Of a DNA stretch of 64,000 nucleotides, positions 8,259 to 15,868 are shown one piece after another. The DNA is taken from contig NZ_JACHDA010000007.1 in assembly GCF_014207235.1 (NCBI RefSeq), positions 62,001 to 126,000 of the forward strand, written 5' to 3'. The DNA comes from Sphingopyxis sp. JAI128 (GTDB taxonomy: Bacteria > Pseudomonadota > Alphaproteobacteria > Sphingomonadales > Sphingomonadaceae). The notes below the pieces were generated by a model. It made no database searches. It saw only the letters and a list, made by a program, of their open reading frames with translations, and was not told where the DNA came from. The translations under genes and the position numbers were made by a program. Position 1 is the stretch's first letter. Each line of letters starts with the position of its first letter.

Positions 8259-8415
8259 CGGCGCGGCCATCCTCTTCGGCGGATTCGGCGTCGCGGCGCT
8301 GCTGCCACAGGAGGCGCGGGCTGACCTCGCGGTCGAGATCGTCGCGATAGAGCAGGCGCCATAACGCGATTGCCATCAGGACATGCGTCAGGCCAATGGA
8401 AAAATTGTCGACCAT
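8251..8415 (-). CDS. Small membrane-anchored hypothetical protein (54 aa)
   Basis: A small ORF overlapping the ligase start by 8 nt. It begins MVDNFSIGLTHVLMAIALWR, a single hydrophobic helix, followed by a charged tail rich in Arg, Asp and Glu. An in-frame TGA lies three codons upstream of the ATG, so this is the only start. No strong Shine-Dalgarno sequence is visible. The coupling to the ligase and the helix-plus-charged-tail layout support a real gene. It could be an assembly partner of the ligase, but that is only a guess from position. Confidence 0.6.
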   Translation of the reverse strand: MVDNFSIGLTHVLMAIALWRLLYRDDLDREVSPRLLWQQRRDAESAEEDGRADA

Positions 8416-8746
8416 TGGAGGTCAGGATCCATGCACGACACGATCGAGGCGTCGAAATGGCGAAGATATCGACTTCGCGTGGTCGCCGCCGATGGTGGTT
8501 CCATCTGCAAGGCCGCGCGGAGACGAAGTCGAAGCCATTTCGACGTCCTTTCGGGATTCGATCGATTTTGTCCATGGCTGCGTCAGCGCGCCTTGGAATA
8601 TATTCATATGCCTGCGTCTCGCTTCCTTGCCCCGAACAAAATCGCCTCAAACCTCGGACGCGTCGTTCACGGATACTGACCTCTTCCGTTGCCTAGACTA
8701 TCGGGGTTGACGCGGCGTTAAGCCTTGTCTGCGAGAGAGCAGCATA
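8416..8746. other. Divergent intergenic region, exosortase-associated genes
   Basis: 331 bases between the small ORF (minus) and the glycosyltransferase (plus). No gene is supported. On the plus strand TTGACG occurs about 40 bases before the glycosyltransferase ATG and could be a -35 element, but no good -10 follows. I looked for a -24/-12 sigma-54 promoter (GG and GC spaced by ten), which controls exosortase clusters in some bacteria, and saw no convincing match. Confidence 0.5.
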
Positions 8747-9955
8747 ATGACCAGAATATTGCACGTCCTCGATCATAGCCTGCCCGCGCACAGCGGCTAC
8801 ACCTTTCGCACGCGCGCACTGATGAAGGCGCAGGTCGCGAAAGGCTGGGCGGTCGCGGGGGTCACCGGCGTACGCCACCCCGAACCCGGCGCCGACGGCG
8901 AGACGGTCGACGGGCTGACCTTTTTTCGCACGCCGCCGATCGCGCCTGCGCGCGCGCCGATCCGCGAATGGCGCGAAATCGGGGCGCTGGCGACGCGTGT
9001 CGAGGCGCTGGTCGGCGAGTGGAAACCCGACCTGTTGCACGCGCATTCGCCCGTGCTGGACGGGCTTGCGGCGCTGCGCGCCGGCAGGAAACTCGGCATC
9101 CCGGTGATCTACGAAATCCGCGCTTTCTGGGAGGATGCGGCGGTCGGCAATGGCACCGGGCGCGAAGGGAGCCTGCGTTACCGGCTGACAAGGCGGCTTG
9201 AAACCCATGCGGCCCGATCGGCCGATGCGGTGGCGGTGATTTGCGAAGGGTTGCGCGGCGACCTGATCGTGCGCGGAATCGACCCCGCCAAGATCATCGT
9301 GTCGCCGAACGGCGTGGATCTCGATCTGTTCGGCGACCCCGCGCCGCGCGACGACGCCCTGGCCAAGGCGCTGGGACTTGCAACCGGCGATGCCGTGATC
9401 GGCTATATCGGCAGTTTTTACGATTATGAGGGGATCGACGACCTGATTGCGGCGATGCCTGCGCTCGTGGCGGCAGAACCGACGGCGCGGCTCCTGCTCG
9501 TCGGAGGCGGGCCGATGGAATCCGCCCTGAAATCGCAGGCCGCCGCGTCGTCCGCTGCGGCGCATATTCATTTCGTCGGCCGTGTCCCGCACGAGGAGGT
9601 CGAGCGTTATTATTCGCTGATCGATATCCTCGCCTACCCCCGCAAGAAGATGCGGCTGACCGATCTTGTCACGCCGCTGAAACCGCTCGAGGCGATGGCG
9701 CAGGGCAAGCTGGTCGCCGCGTCCGACGTCGGTGGTCACCGCGAACTGATCGAGGACGGCGTCACGGGCAGCCTGTTCGCTCCCGACGACCCCGCGGCGA
9801 TCGCCGGCGCGCTGGCGGAGTTGCTCGGCGATCGGACAATCTGGCCCGAACGAAGGCGGACAGCGCGTATTTTTGTCGAAACGCATCGTAACTGGTCATC
9901 AAACATTTTACGTTACGAGCCGGTTTACCAGCGATTGCTGCGCGGCGCCGCGTGA
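8747..9955 (+). CDS. Glycosyltransferase, PEP-CTERM/exosortase A system
   Basis: A 402-residue GT-B glycosyltransferase (GT4-like). The N-terminus MTRILHVLDHSLPAHSGYTF and IYEIRAFWEDAAVGNGTG are characteristic of the glycosyltransferase found in exosortase A loci. The C-terminal half has VSPNGVDLDLF, IGYIGSFYDYEGIDDLI and the nucleotide-sugar region PLKPLEAMAQGKLVAASDVGGH. It should act on a lipid-linked or protein-linked glycan at the cytoplasmic face. The divergent O-glycosylation ligase is of the same system. The stop TGA overlaps the start of the next gene by one base. Confidence 0.85.
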   Translation: MTRILHVLDHSLPAHSGYTFRTRALMKAQVAKGWAVAGVTGVRHPEPGADGETVDGLTFFRTPPIAPARAPIREWREIGALATRVEALVGEWKPDLLHAHSPVLDGLAALRAGRKLGIPVIYEIRAFWEDAAVGNGTGREGSLRYRLTRRLETHAARSADAVAVICEGLRGDLIVRGIDPAKIIVSPNGVDLDLFGDPAPRDDALAKALGLATGDAVIGYIGSFYDYEGIDDLIAAMPALVAAEPTARLLLVGGGPMESALKSQAAASSAAAHIHFVGRVPHEEVERYYSLIDILAYPRKKMRLTDLVTPLKPLEAMAQGKLVAASDVGGHRELIEDGVTGSLFAPDDPAAIAGALAELLGDRTIWPERRRTARIFVETHRNWSSNILRYEPVYQRLLRGAA

Positions 9956-10845
9956 TGCAGGGTGTCGAGGTTATTGGGCCAATGGCGGGCCCCACGGATT
10001 TGGACGATATGGACGAAAGCAGCGAAAATTTGGACAGGGCTACGGCGACCGCGCTGATGCGCGCGCTCCGCCCCGCGATACCGGCGGTGATCGGTGCCGC
10101 GGCGCTGACCTTTCTGTTCGCGGCCGTGATGCCGATGTCGTGGGTCGCGGGGATCAGCTGGAATCTCTATCTTGATCGCCTGTCCGATTTTTTTGTTCCG
10201 CCGGTCGGCAACGCCGCGCGCCTGACGCTGGCCTTTGGCATGGCCGCGGTCGCCGCCATCTTTGCGGGGCTGGTGGCCTTGCTGATCGCGCAACCCGAAG
10301 CCGCCGGCCTGTCGTCGCTGCGCCGCCGTTTCCGGTCCGGCGCCGATGATGGGGCGAGCGACGACGACGGTCTGAATATTCTGGCGCGCCGCCGCCGCGT
10401 CGACCGGCACCCCGACGACGCCCCGCGCCCGCCGATTCGCGCGGGCCGCGACCTTCCCGCAGGAGGGCTCGGTCCGCTGCGCGCGAGCGCAACCGACGAA
10501 GCGGCGCAAGCCGATCCGCTGCCGGTTCTGTCGGACGCCGAAATCGTCGACGAACTCGTGCTTGCCGACCTCGCGCCCGTCGAGGACATGGAGCCCGGCG
10601 AAGAGCCTTGGTTGCAACCTGCCGAGATCGCGCCCGGGGCGATGCCCGACCCGACCGACCATTCGCTCGGCGCGATGGTTGCCCGTCTGGAAGCCGGTCT
10701 CGCGCGGCGGCGGCTGCCGCCCGCCGCTGCGACCGCCGCCATCCCCGTTCCCGAGGAGCTTGCCGATGGCGCCCCCGAGGTCGACTTTGCTCTGGAGGCC
10801 GCGCTCGGAACCCTCCAACGGATGACGCGGCAAGCGGTCGGCTAA
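9955..10845 (+). CDS. Hypothetical two-helix membrane protein
   Basis: A protein of about 296 residues that I do not recognise. Two hydrophobic segments lie near residues 43-62 and 75-105. The rest (residues about 115-290) is acidic and Pro/Ala-rich with scattered Arg, likely disordered and cytoplasmic, ending in a short helix EAALGTLQRMTRQ. The start is uncertain: GTG 9952, ATG 9955, and ATGs at 9982 and 10009 are all in frame. The ATG at 9955 overlaps the glycosyltransferase stop. A link to the exosortase glycosylation genes is suggested only by the coupling. Its stop overlaps the convergent gene by 4 nt. Confidence 0.65.
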   Translation: MQGVEVIGPMAGPTDLDDMDESSENLDRATATALMRALRPAIPAVIGAAALTFLFAAVMPMSWVAGISWNLYLDRLSDFFVPPVGNAARLTLAFGMAAVAAIFAGLVALLIAQPEAAGLSSLRRRFRSGADDGASDDDGLNILARRRRVDRHPDDAPRPPIRAGRDLPAGGLGPLRASATDEAAQADPLPVLSDAEIVDELVLADLAPVEDMEPGEEPWLQPAEIAPGAMPDPTDHSLGAMVARLEAGLARRRLPPAAATAAIPVPEELADGAPEVDFALEAALGTLQRMTRQAVG

Positions 10846-11168
10846 TCCTCGACGGTCAATATTTCGATCCCCAGCATATCGGGACCGGCGCCGCATTCGA
10901 CCGCGACATCGGCAACGATATGGCCGGGAAGCGTCCATTCGATCGCCGACAGCCGATCATGAAGGGCCGCTCGCGCCGTCGCGACATCACCGAGAGCGAG
11001 TGTGCAGGGGAACAGGTGGCGCGCCCCGACGAAGCTGGCACTGGCCCATGGCCTGAACGTCGAAGCACCGAGCGTCGCTCCTTGCGGGAGTTCGCGCGCC
11101 AGCAAGGTGCGAAGGCGGCGGTGCGGACAACCCGGCCGCGGGGGCCGCGCGGGGGACCAGCGCATCAT
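10842..11168 (-). CDS. Hypothetical protein (108 aa)
   Basis: A small protein beginning MMRWSPARPPRPGCPHRRLR. I do not recognise the family. The C-terminal half, from HLFPCTLALGDVATARAALH to the end, looks folded (alternating helix and strand), whereas the N-terminal half is Arg/Pro-rich. The ATG overlaps the stop of the gene upstream (ATGATG arrangement at 11163-11168), so the two are co-translated. The pair is divergent from an S24-type repressor whose likely operators lie in the shared promoter region, suggesting repressor control. Confidence 0.6.
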   Translation of the reverse strand: MMRWSPARPPRPGCPHRRLRTLLARELPQGATLGASTFRPWASASFVGARHLFPCTLALGDVATARAALHDRLSAIEWTLPGHIVADVAVECGAGPDMLGIEILTVED

Positions 11169-11428
11169 ACCCGTGCCTCCTTTCCGGTCCGGCGGAAGGC
11201 GCGCGATCGGCGATCGCCTTGCGGAACGACGCGGCCGGCATGGCGGTCCGCGCGCCATTTGTTCATGAAATGTTCCGTACGGCAGATCACGTCGAGCCCG
11301 GGTTCGCGTCCGCCCCGCAGATCGCTGACCAGGCGTGGGTCGTGAACGGCCGCGCGGCCGAATACGCTCGGCGGCATGGAAGATTCCTTCAGGAAAACCT
11401 CGATCCGTTGTAACAGGCTGCGCTCCAT
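11165..11428 (-). CDS. Small conserved sphingomonad-type DNA-binding-like protein (87 aa)
   Basis: It opens MERSLLQRIEVFLKESSMPP and continues SVFGRAAVHDPRLVSDLRGG REPG. This is a short helix-turn-helix-like layout (PPSVFGRxAVxDPRxVxDLRxGR) that I associate with small hypothetical proteins in sphingomonads. The function is unknown; the resemblance to phage-type HTH modules suggests nucleic-acid binding. GGAGG lies six bases before the ATG at 11428. The C-terminal third is Arg-rich. It overlaps the following 108-residue ORF and is divergent from the S24 repressor gene. Confidence 0.65.
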   Translation of the reverse strand: MERSLLQRIEVFLKESSMPPSVFGRAAVHDPRLVSDLRGGREPGLDVICRTEHFMNKWRADRHAGRVVPQGDRRSRAFRRTGKEARV

Positions 11429-11471
11429 ATTTTCCTCCGTCACCGCGCTCGATACCGGGCGACTCACCCGA

Positions 11472-11485
11472 TAGGATATTTCCTA
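11472..11485. promoter_or_regulatory. Operator 1, TAGGA-N4-TCCTA
   Basis: TAGGATATTTCCTA, two perfect 5-bp arms around a 4-bp spacer, between the divergent small operon and the S24 repressor gene. The same architecture recurs at 11511-11524, and extra half-sites lie at 11498-11504 (TTTCCTA) and 11540-11545 (TAGGAA). Confidence 0.7.
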
Positions 11486-11510
11486 TTTGAAATCGAATTT
11501 CCTACTTGTC

Positions 11511-11524
11511 TAGGAAAAATCCTA
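11511..11524. promoter_or_regulatory. Operator 2, TAGGA-N4-TCCTA
   Basis: TAGGAAAAATCCTA, identical arms to operator 1, centre-to-centre distance 39 bp. It sits 41 bases before the repressor ATG. The likely ligand is the S24 repressor (inference). Confidence 0.7.
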
Positions 11525-11564
11525 CTGCTAGAGACGAAATAGGAAGGACCAGCCGTTCACGATC

Positions 11565-12239
11565 ATGACCGACTCTATCGAGGACCCGCGCGCGGCGCTT
11601 GACCGCCTCTTGATCGAAAAGGGGATCGATTATGCGCGCCTGTCCGAGGTGATCGGGCGCAATCCGGCCTATATCCAGCAATATATCAAGCGCGGTTCGC
11701 CGCGCCGGCTGGCCGAACAGGATCGCGCGCGTATCGCGGCCTATCTCGGCGTGTCCGAAGCCATGCTCGGCGGTCCGGTCCAGCGCGTCGCAACCCCGGC
11801 GCGCGGGCGCGGTCCCGGCGCCGCCATGATCCTTGTGCCCAAGCTCGCAATCGGCGCGTCGGCGGGCGCGGGGGCAAGCGTCGATGGCGAACCGGTCGAG
11901 GGCGAAGTCGCGTTCGATCCCCGATGGCTGCGCGACCTTGGCGCCGACCCGCGCGCGCTCAGCATCATCCGCGTCGAGGGCGATTCGATGGCGCCGACGC
12001 TGGACGACGGTGACGATATATTGGTCGATGGCGGGGATGCGGCGGCGCGGCTGCGCGACGGCATCTACGTGCTACGCATGGACGATGTGCTGATGGTGAA
12101 GCGCGTCGCGCGCGCGCCCGGCCAAGGCCGCATTTCTGTGATCAGCGACAATCCGCACTATCGCAGTTGGGACGACCTGCCGATGGGGGCGGTGCAGTTG
12201 GTCGGACGGGTGGTGTGGACGGGCCGGCGGGTGCGCTGA
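11565..12239 (+). CDS. HTH repressor with S24 (LexA/CI-type) peptidase domain
   Basis: A 224-residue protein with an N-terminal helix-turn-helix (residues about 10-65, ARLSEVIGRNPAYIQQYIKR) and a C-terminal S24 peptidase fold. The catalytic Ser141 is in EGDSMAPTL and Lys179 in MVKRVA, so the self-cleavage dyad is intact. No clear Ala-Gly or Cys-Gly cleavage pair could be picked with confidence in the linker. Similar proteins are phage-like repressors or stand-alone stress regulators. No phage genes are nearby. The AT-rich upstream region carries repeated TAGGA/TCCTA dyads, which suggests autoregulation together with control of the divergent pair. Confidence 0.88.
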   Translation: MTDSIEDPRAALDRLLIEKGIDYARLSEVIGRNPAYIQQYIKRGSPRRLAEQDRARIAAYLGVSEAMLGGPVQRVATPARGRGPGAAMILVPKLAIGASAGAGASVDGEPVEGEVAFDPRWLRDLGADPRALSIIRVEGDSMAPTLDDGDDILVDGGDAAARLRDGIYVLRMDDVLMVKRVARAPGQGRISVISDNPHYRSWDDLPMGAVQLVGRVVWTGRRVR

Positions 12240-12294
12240 TTTTTCAATCCGGGCCGAACGCGGCGCACAGGATCTCGCATTTGCCGACGGGCGG

Positions 12295-12603
12295 CTATTG
12301 GTAGGGCGCGGCCATTTCGGCCTCGATCTCATGGTCCAGCACCTCGGCGCGCCGGCATTGTTCGGCGTTGCCGCGCTGGCATTTTTCGGTGGCCTTGTCG
12401 CGATCGCGCGACAGCTTGCCAACGCGCTCCTCGCGCTTGCGCAACTCGCGGCCGCGATTGCGGTCGGCCTCATCCTGGCTCGTGGTCGACCAGTCGGCGA
12501 CCTGGCCAACGGCTTTCACCGGGGCGGTAACGACCGTCTTGACCGTACTGACGCAGCCCGAAAGTAGGGGGACGGTCAGCGCAGCGACAATGATGATACG
12601 CAT
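12295..12603 (-). CDS. Putative lipoprotein, coiled-coil
   Basis: A 102-residue protein with a lipoprotein signal: MRIIIVAALTVPLLSGCVST, lipobox LLSGC with Cys17. After cleavage the mature part has a VKTVVTAPVKAVGQVADW segment and then a highly charged helical stretch (about residues 45-98) rich in Arg, Glu and Lys, probably a coiled coil. I do not recognise a named family. The position +2 residue after Cys is Val, so outer-membrane sorting is plausible. It is convergent with the S24 repressor gene. Confidence 0.75.
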   Translation of the reverse strand: MRIIIVAALTVPLLSGCVSTVKTVVTAPVKAVGQVADWSTTSQDEADRNRGRELRKREERVGKLSRDRDKATEKCQRGNAEQCRRAEVLDHEIEAEMAAPYQ

Positions 12604-12781
12604 TTTCTTCTCCCTCGCGGCCCGCGCTTCATCGCATAGCCGGCACGCCCTGAACAGAAGATTGCGATGGACGGTCCATCGTTTCAGCCGGTGTCACAGC
12701 TTTGAAACAATTGGTTAAATTTGCCTTTACCAACCTTGTCTAGGTCGGGGCATCCGATCCTCTGCACCGCAAAGAGACAAA

Positions 12782-14068
12782 ATGAGCCCCGTCGACCTAG
12801 TTCTTGCCCCGTCATCCGGACACTCGGCCGCTATCGGCGTCGACGCGCAATTGTCCGAGGTGATCGATGTATTTCGGGCGGATCCCGATCTGCGTATCCT
12901 TGCGGTGCTCGACTCCGCTCGCGTGCCGGTCGGGATCGTTCGCGAACGGCGAATTCGCGAACTTTTATTCTGTCCCTACTGGTTTTCGCTGATGCAGAAT
13001 CCGACGATCGGAGGCTCGATCGCGTCGATGATCGAGCCTTGCCTGACCGCCGACGTGTCCGAAACAACGGCTAACCTGCTGCGGATGGTATCCGATTCGA
13101 AGCGCCATGACGGGCTGCTGCTCGTCGATGGCGGGCGCTTCGTGGAAACGCTCGACGGGACACAACTGGCGCGGCTTGCGATGCTGCGCGAAGTGGAAGT
13201 GGCGCAGGACCGCGCTGCGCGCGCCGCGCGGGTCGACGATGCGGGGTACCGATTCCAGCAGGACATCGCTGCGTTGACCGCTACGCTTTCCGACATGGCA
13301 CGCGAGGTGGAAGGCGTCGCGCTCAAATTGTCCGCGCGTGCGCAGCAGACCGGGCGCGATGCGGTGTCCGTCGCGGGCGCGACGGCGCAAACCCTGACGG
13401 GCCTGCGCGAACTCGGCGATCGCGGGCAGGCGCTGGCCGGCTCGATGGCGCAGATCGTGGAGGATGGCGCGCGCGCCCGCGCGGTGCGGCGCGAGGCGCA
13501 TCTGAAGGTGAAGCAGGCCGGCGAACGCGCGGAGGCGCTGAAGGCCGCGAGCCAGTCGATCGAACATATGCTGCGGCTGATCATCGACATGGCGAGCCGC
13601 ACCAACATGCTGGCGCTCAACGCCGGGATCGAGGCGGCGCACGCTGGCGATGCCGGCCGCGGCTTTGCCGTCGTTGCAGCAGAGGTGAAGTCGCTCGCCA
13701 GCCAGACGCGGATCGCGGCGAGCGACATCACCCCCTATGTGAACCGGATCCGCGAGATCGTCGAACAGGTCGCGGCGGGATTTGCCGAGGTCGAGCGTGC
13801 GATCGATGCGAATAACGGCTTTTCGGACGCCATCGACCAAGCCGTCGATGGTCAGAGCGCAACGACGCTGGTGATCGCGAGCTATGTCGAACAGGCGGTC
13901 GCCGCCGGGCGCGAGGTCGATCAGCGCGTCCAGCATATCAGCCGCGGCGCGAATGCTGTGGGCGAAGGCGCCGAATCGCTCGGGCGCTTGTCCGCCGGGC
14001 TGACGCAGGCCGCGACATCGCTGCACCGGCGCGCGCGCCATTTCGTCGAGGCGGTTGCGGTCGCTTAA
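12782..14068 (+). CDS. Soluble methyl-accepting chemotaxis-type protein with CBS-like N-terminus
   Basis: A 428-residue protein without a membrane helix. Residues about 1-140 resemble a CBS-pair module (ILAVLDSARVPVGIVRERRI, then HDGLLLVDGGRFVETLDGT), of the kind usually fused to GGDEF or EAL domains. Residues about 150-425 form a long coiled coil with the MCP signalling tip SRTNMLALNAGIEAAHAGDA and GRGFAVVAAEVKSLASQT. It should signal to a CheA/CheW-like array from the cytoplasm; no che genes are in the window. What the CBS-like part binds (adenine nucleotides in other proteins) is unknown. Confidence 0.85.
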   Translation: MSPVDLVLAPSSGHSAAIGVDAQLSEVIDVFRADPDLRILAVLDSARVPVGIVRERRIRELLFCPYWFSLMQNPTIGGSIASMIEPCLTADVSETTANLLRMVSDSKRHDGLLLVDGGRFVETLDGTQLARLAMLREVEVAQDRAARAARVDDAGYRFQQDIAALTATLSDMAREVEGVALKLSARAQQTGRDAVSVAGATAQTLTGLRELGDRGQALAGSMAQIVEDGARARAVRREAHLKVKQAGERAEALKAASQSIEHMLRLIIDMASRTNMLALNAGIEAAHAGDAGRGFAVVAAEVKSLASQTRIAASDITPYVNRIREIVEQVAAGFAEVERAIDANNGFSDAIDQAVDGQSATTLVIASYVEQAVAAGREVDQRVQHISRGANAVGEGAESLGRLSAGLTQAATSLHRRARHFVEAVAVA

Positions 14069-14181
14069 CCGATTTGGGGTGAAACCCTGCCCCTATTCAA
14101 CGGCTTGCCGCAGGTTCGCGTCATGCTAGGATGGCGGCGTGCCGGGGGCGTCGATGGCCGCCGGCGGGGAGGAGGGTCACC

Positions 14182-14907
14182 ATGACGAATATCCAAAAGG
14201 GTCTGGCCGAGTTCATCGGCACATTCTGGCTTGTCTTCGGCGGCTGCGGGAGCGCGGTCCTCGCCGCGGCTTTTCCCGATGTCGGGATCGGGTTGCTGGG
14301 AGTTTCGCTCGCCTTTGGCCTTACCGTGGTCACGATGGCCTATGCGATCGGGCATATTTCGGGCTGCCATCTGAACCCCGCCGTGACGGTTGGCTTGTGG
14401 GCCGGGGGGCGTTTCGAGGCGCGCGACATTCCGCTTTATGTTGCCGCACAGGTGCTCGGGGCGGTCGTGGCGGCTTTCCTGCTGTTCTACGTCGCCAGCG
14501 GCAATCCCGCATATGATCTGGCGGCCAACGGCCTTGCTGCCAATGGTTTCGATGCCGGCTCGCCCGGCGGCTACGATGTGATTTCGGCCCTCACGATCGA
14601 AATCCTGCTCACCGCTTTCTTCCTCTGGATCATCATGGGGTCGACTGACGGGCGCGCGCCGGCAGGTTTCGCTCCGCTCGCGATCGGCCTCGCGCTGACG
14701 CTGATCCATCTTATCTCGATCCCGGTGACCAACACCTCGGTCAATCCGGCGCGCAGCACCGGGCCCGCGCTGGTTGTCGGCGGGCTCGCGTTCAAGCAAT
14801 TGTGGCTGTTCTGGGTTGCGCCAATCGTCGGCGGCCTTATCGGCGGCGTGCTTTACAAGACGCTCGGCGCCGACAGTTTCCCGAAACCGAATATCGAAGG
14901 CGAATGA
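14182..14907 (+). CDS. aqpZ: Aquaporin Z-type water channel
   Basis: A 241-residue MIP-family channel with six transmembrane helices. The first NPA motif is in [14 protein letters not shown] and the second in [15 protein letters not shown]; the Arg after the second NPA is the selectivity-filter Arg. The narrow-type residues and close resemblance to AqpZ indicate water rather than glycerol transport. The ATG at 14182 follows GGGGAGGAGGG; an in-frame ATG at 14131 would add an Arg-rich leader and is rejected. Confidence 0.93.
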   Translation: MTNIQKGLAEFIGTFWLVFGGCGSAVLAAAFPDVGIGLLGVSLAFGLTVVTMAYAIGHISGCHLNPAVTVGLWAGGRFEARDIPLYVAAQVLGAVVAAFLLFYVASGNPAYDLAANGLAANGFDAGSPGGYDVISALTIEILLTAFFLWIIMGSTDGRAPAGFAPLAIGLALTLIHLISIPVTNTSVNPARSTGPALVVGGLAFKQLWLFWVAPIVGGLIGGVLYKTLGADSFPKPNIEGE

Positions 14908-14915
14908 TCTTCGGC

Positions 14916-14942
14916 CCGGCGGGGGCTGCAGCCTCCGCCGGC
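14916..14942. terminator. Bidirectional hairpin terminator between aqpZ and galU
   Basis: CCGGCGGGGGCT and AGCCTCCGCCGG form a 12-bp stem with one G-U pair and a tiny loop, lying between two convergent genes. There is no long T-run on either side. Confidence 0.6.
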
Positions 14943-14943
14943 C

Positions 14944-15807
14944 CTATTTGAGCAGGTCGACTGCAAAGGCGCGGATGTCGTCAGCCATATCGGGGCGCCC
15001 GAGCGCGACGGCGAGATTAGCCTGAATATAGCCGGCCTTCGATCCGCAGTCATAGCGGGCGCCGTCGAAGGTCACGGCGTGGAAGGGCTGCGCGCCGATC
15101 ATCGTCGCCATGGCGTCGGTGAGCTGGATTTCACCCCCCGCGCCCTTTTCCTGCCGTTCAAGGACGCGCATCACTTCGGGCTGCAGGATATAGCGGCCCG
15201 AAATGATGAGGTTCGACGGGGCGTTTTCGACCTTGGGTTTCTCGACCAGCCCGGTCACTTCGGTCAGCGCGTCGTCGCGCGCGCCCGGCGCGATAACGCC
15301 GTAGCTCGAGACCTGCTCGCGCGGGACTTCGAGAACGGAGATCAGGTTTCCGCCGACGCGATGGTAGGCATCGACCATCTGCTTCATGCAGCCGGGCGAT
15401 CCGTGCATAAATTCGTCGGGCAGGAAGATTGCAAAGGGTTCGTCGCCGACGATGTCGCGCGCGCACCATATCGCATGACCGAGCCCGAGCGGTTCCTGCT
15501 GGCGGACATAGGCGCAGTTGCCGGGCCCGAGCCGCGTCGGTTCGAGCACGCTCAGATCCTTGCCGCGTTCAGACATCGTTTTTTCGAGTTCGAACGCGAC
15601 GTCGAAATGGTCCTCGATCGCGCTCTTGCCGCGCCCTGTGACGAAGATCATCTGCTCGATCCCCGCCTCGCGCGCTTCATCGACCGCATATTGGATCAGC
15701 GGCCGGTCGACAATCGGCAGCATTTCCTTGGGAATCGCCTTGGTCGCAGGCAGGAAGCGCGTGCCGAGGCCGGCGACGGGAAATACGGCTTTGCGGATCG
15801 GTTTCAT
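14944..15807 (-). CDS. galU: UTP-glucose-1-phosphate uridylyltransferase
   Basis: A 287-residue full-length GalU. It has the nucleotide-binding signature VFPVAGLGTRFLPATKAIPK at the N-terminus, then IQYAVDEAREAGIEQMIFVT and, later, GLVEKP with the sugar-phosphate-binding Lys region. It makes UDP-glucose for exopolysaccharide and glycolipid synthesis. It is monocistronic and convergent with aqpZ. Sphingomonads use UDP-glucose for sphingan-type polymers and glycosphingolipids, which fits the number of envelope genes nearby. Confidence 0.95.
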   Translation of the reverse strand: MKPIRKAVFPVAGLGTRFLPATKAIPKEMLPIVDRPLIQYAVDEAREAGIEQMIFVTGRGKSAIEDHFDVAFELEKTMSERGKDLSVLEPTRLGPGNCAYVRQQEPLGLGHAIWCARDIVGDEPFAIFLPDEFMHGSPGCMKQMVDAYHRVGGNLISVLEVPREQVSSYGVIAPGARDDALTEVTGLVEKPKVENAPSNLIISGRYILQPEVMRVLERQEKGAGGEIQLTDAMATMIGAQPFHAVTFDGARYDCGSKAGYIQANLAVALGRPDMADDIRAFAVDLLK

Positions 15808-15868
15808 GCGCGGGACTTAGCCGCGAATTTGGCGAAGGAAAAGAGCCGTCGCGCCGCGCTTTGCGGCC

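Noticed and set aside
6837..8324. 495-codon open frame opposite the O-glycosylation ligase
   Set aside because: The opposite frame encodes a coherent membrane protein with exosortase-type start; this one is Arg/Asp-rich without structure.
8416..8746. Sigma-54 promoter for exosortase-associated genes
   Set aside because: Looked for GG-N10-GC at -24/-12 in both directions; no match good enough to report.
10842..12239. Prophage remnant around the S24 repressor
   Set aside because: No integrase, excisionase, replication or structural phage gene is present, and flanking genes are ordinary chromosomal ones.
14065..14799. 244-codon frame opposite aqpZ
   Set aside because: aqpZ has both NPA motifs and a strong ribosome-binding site; the antisense frame has none.
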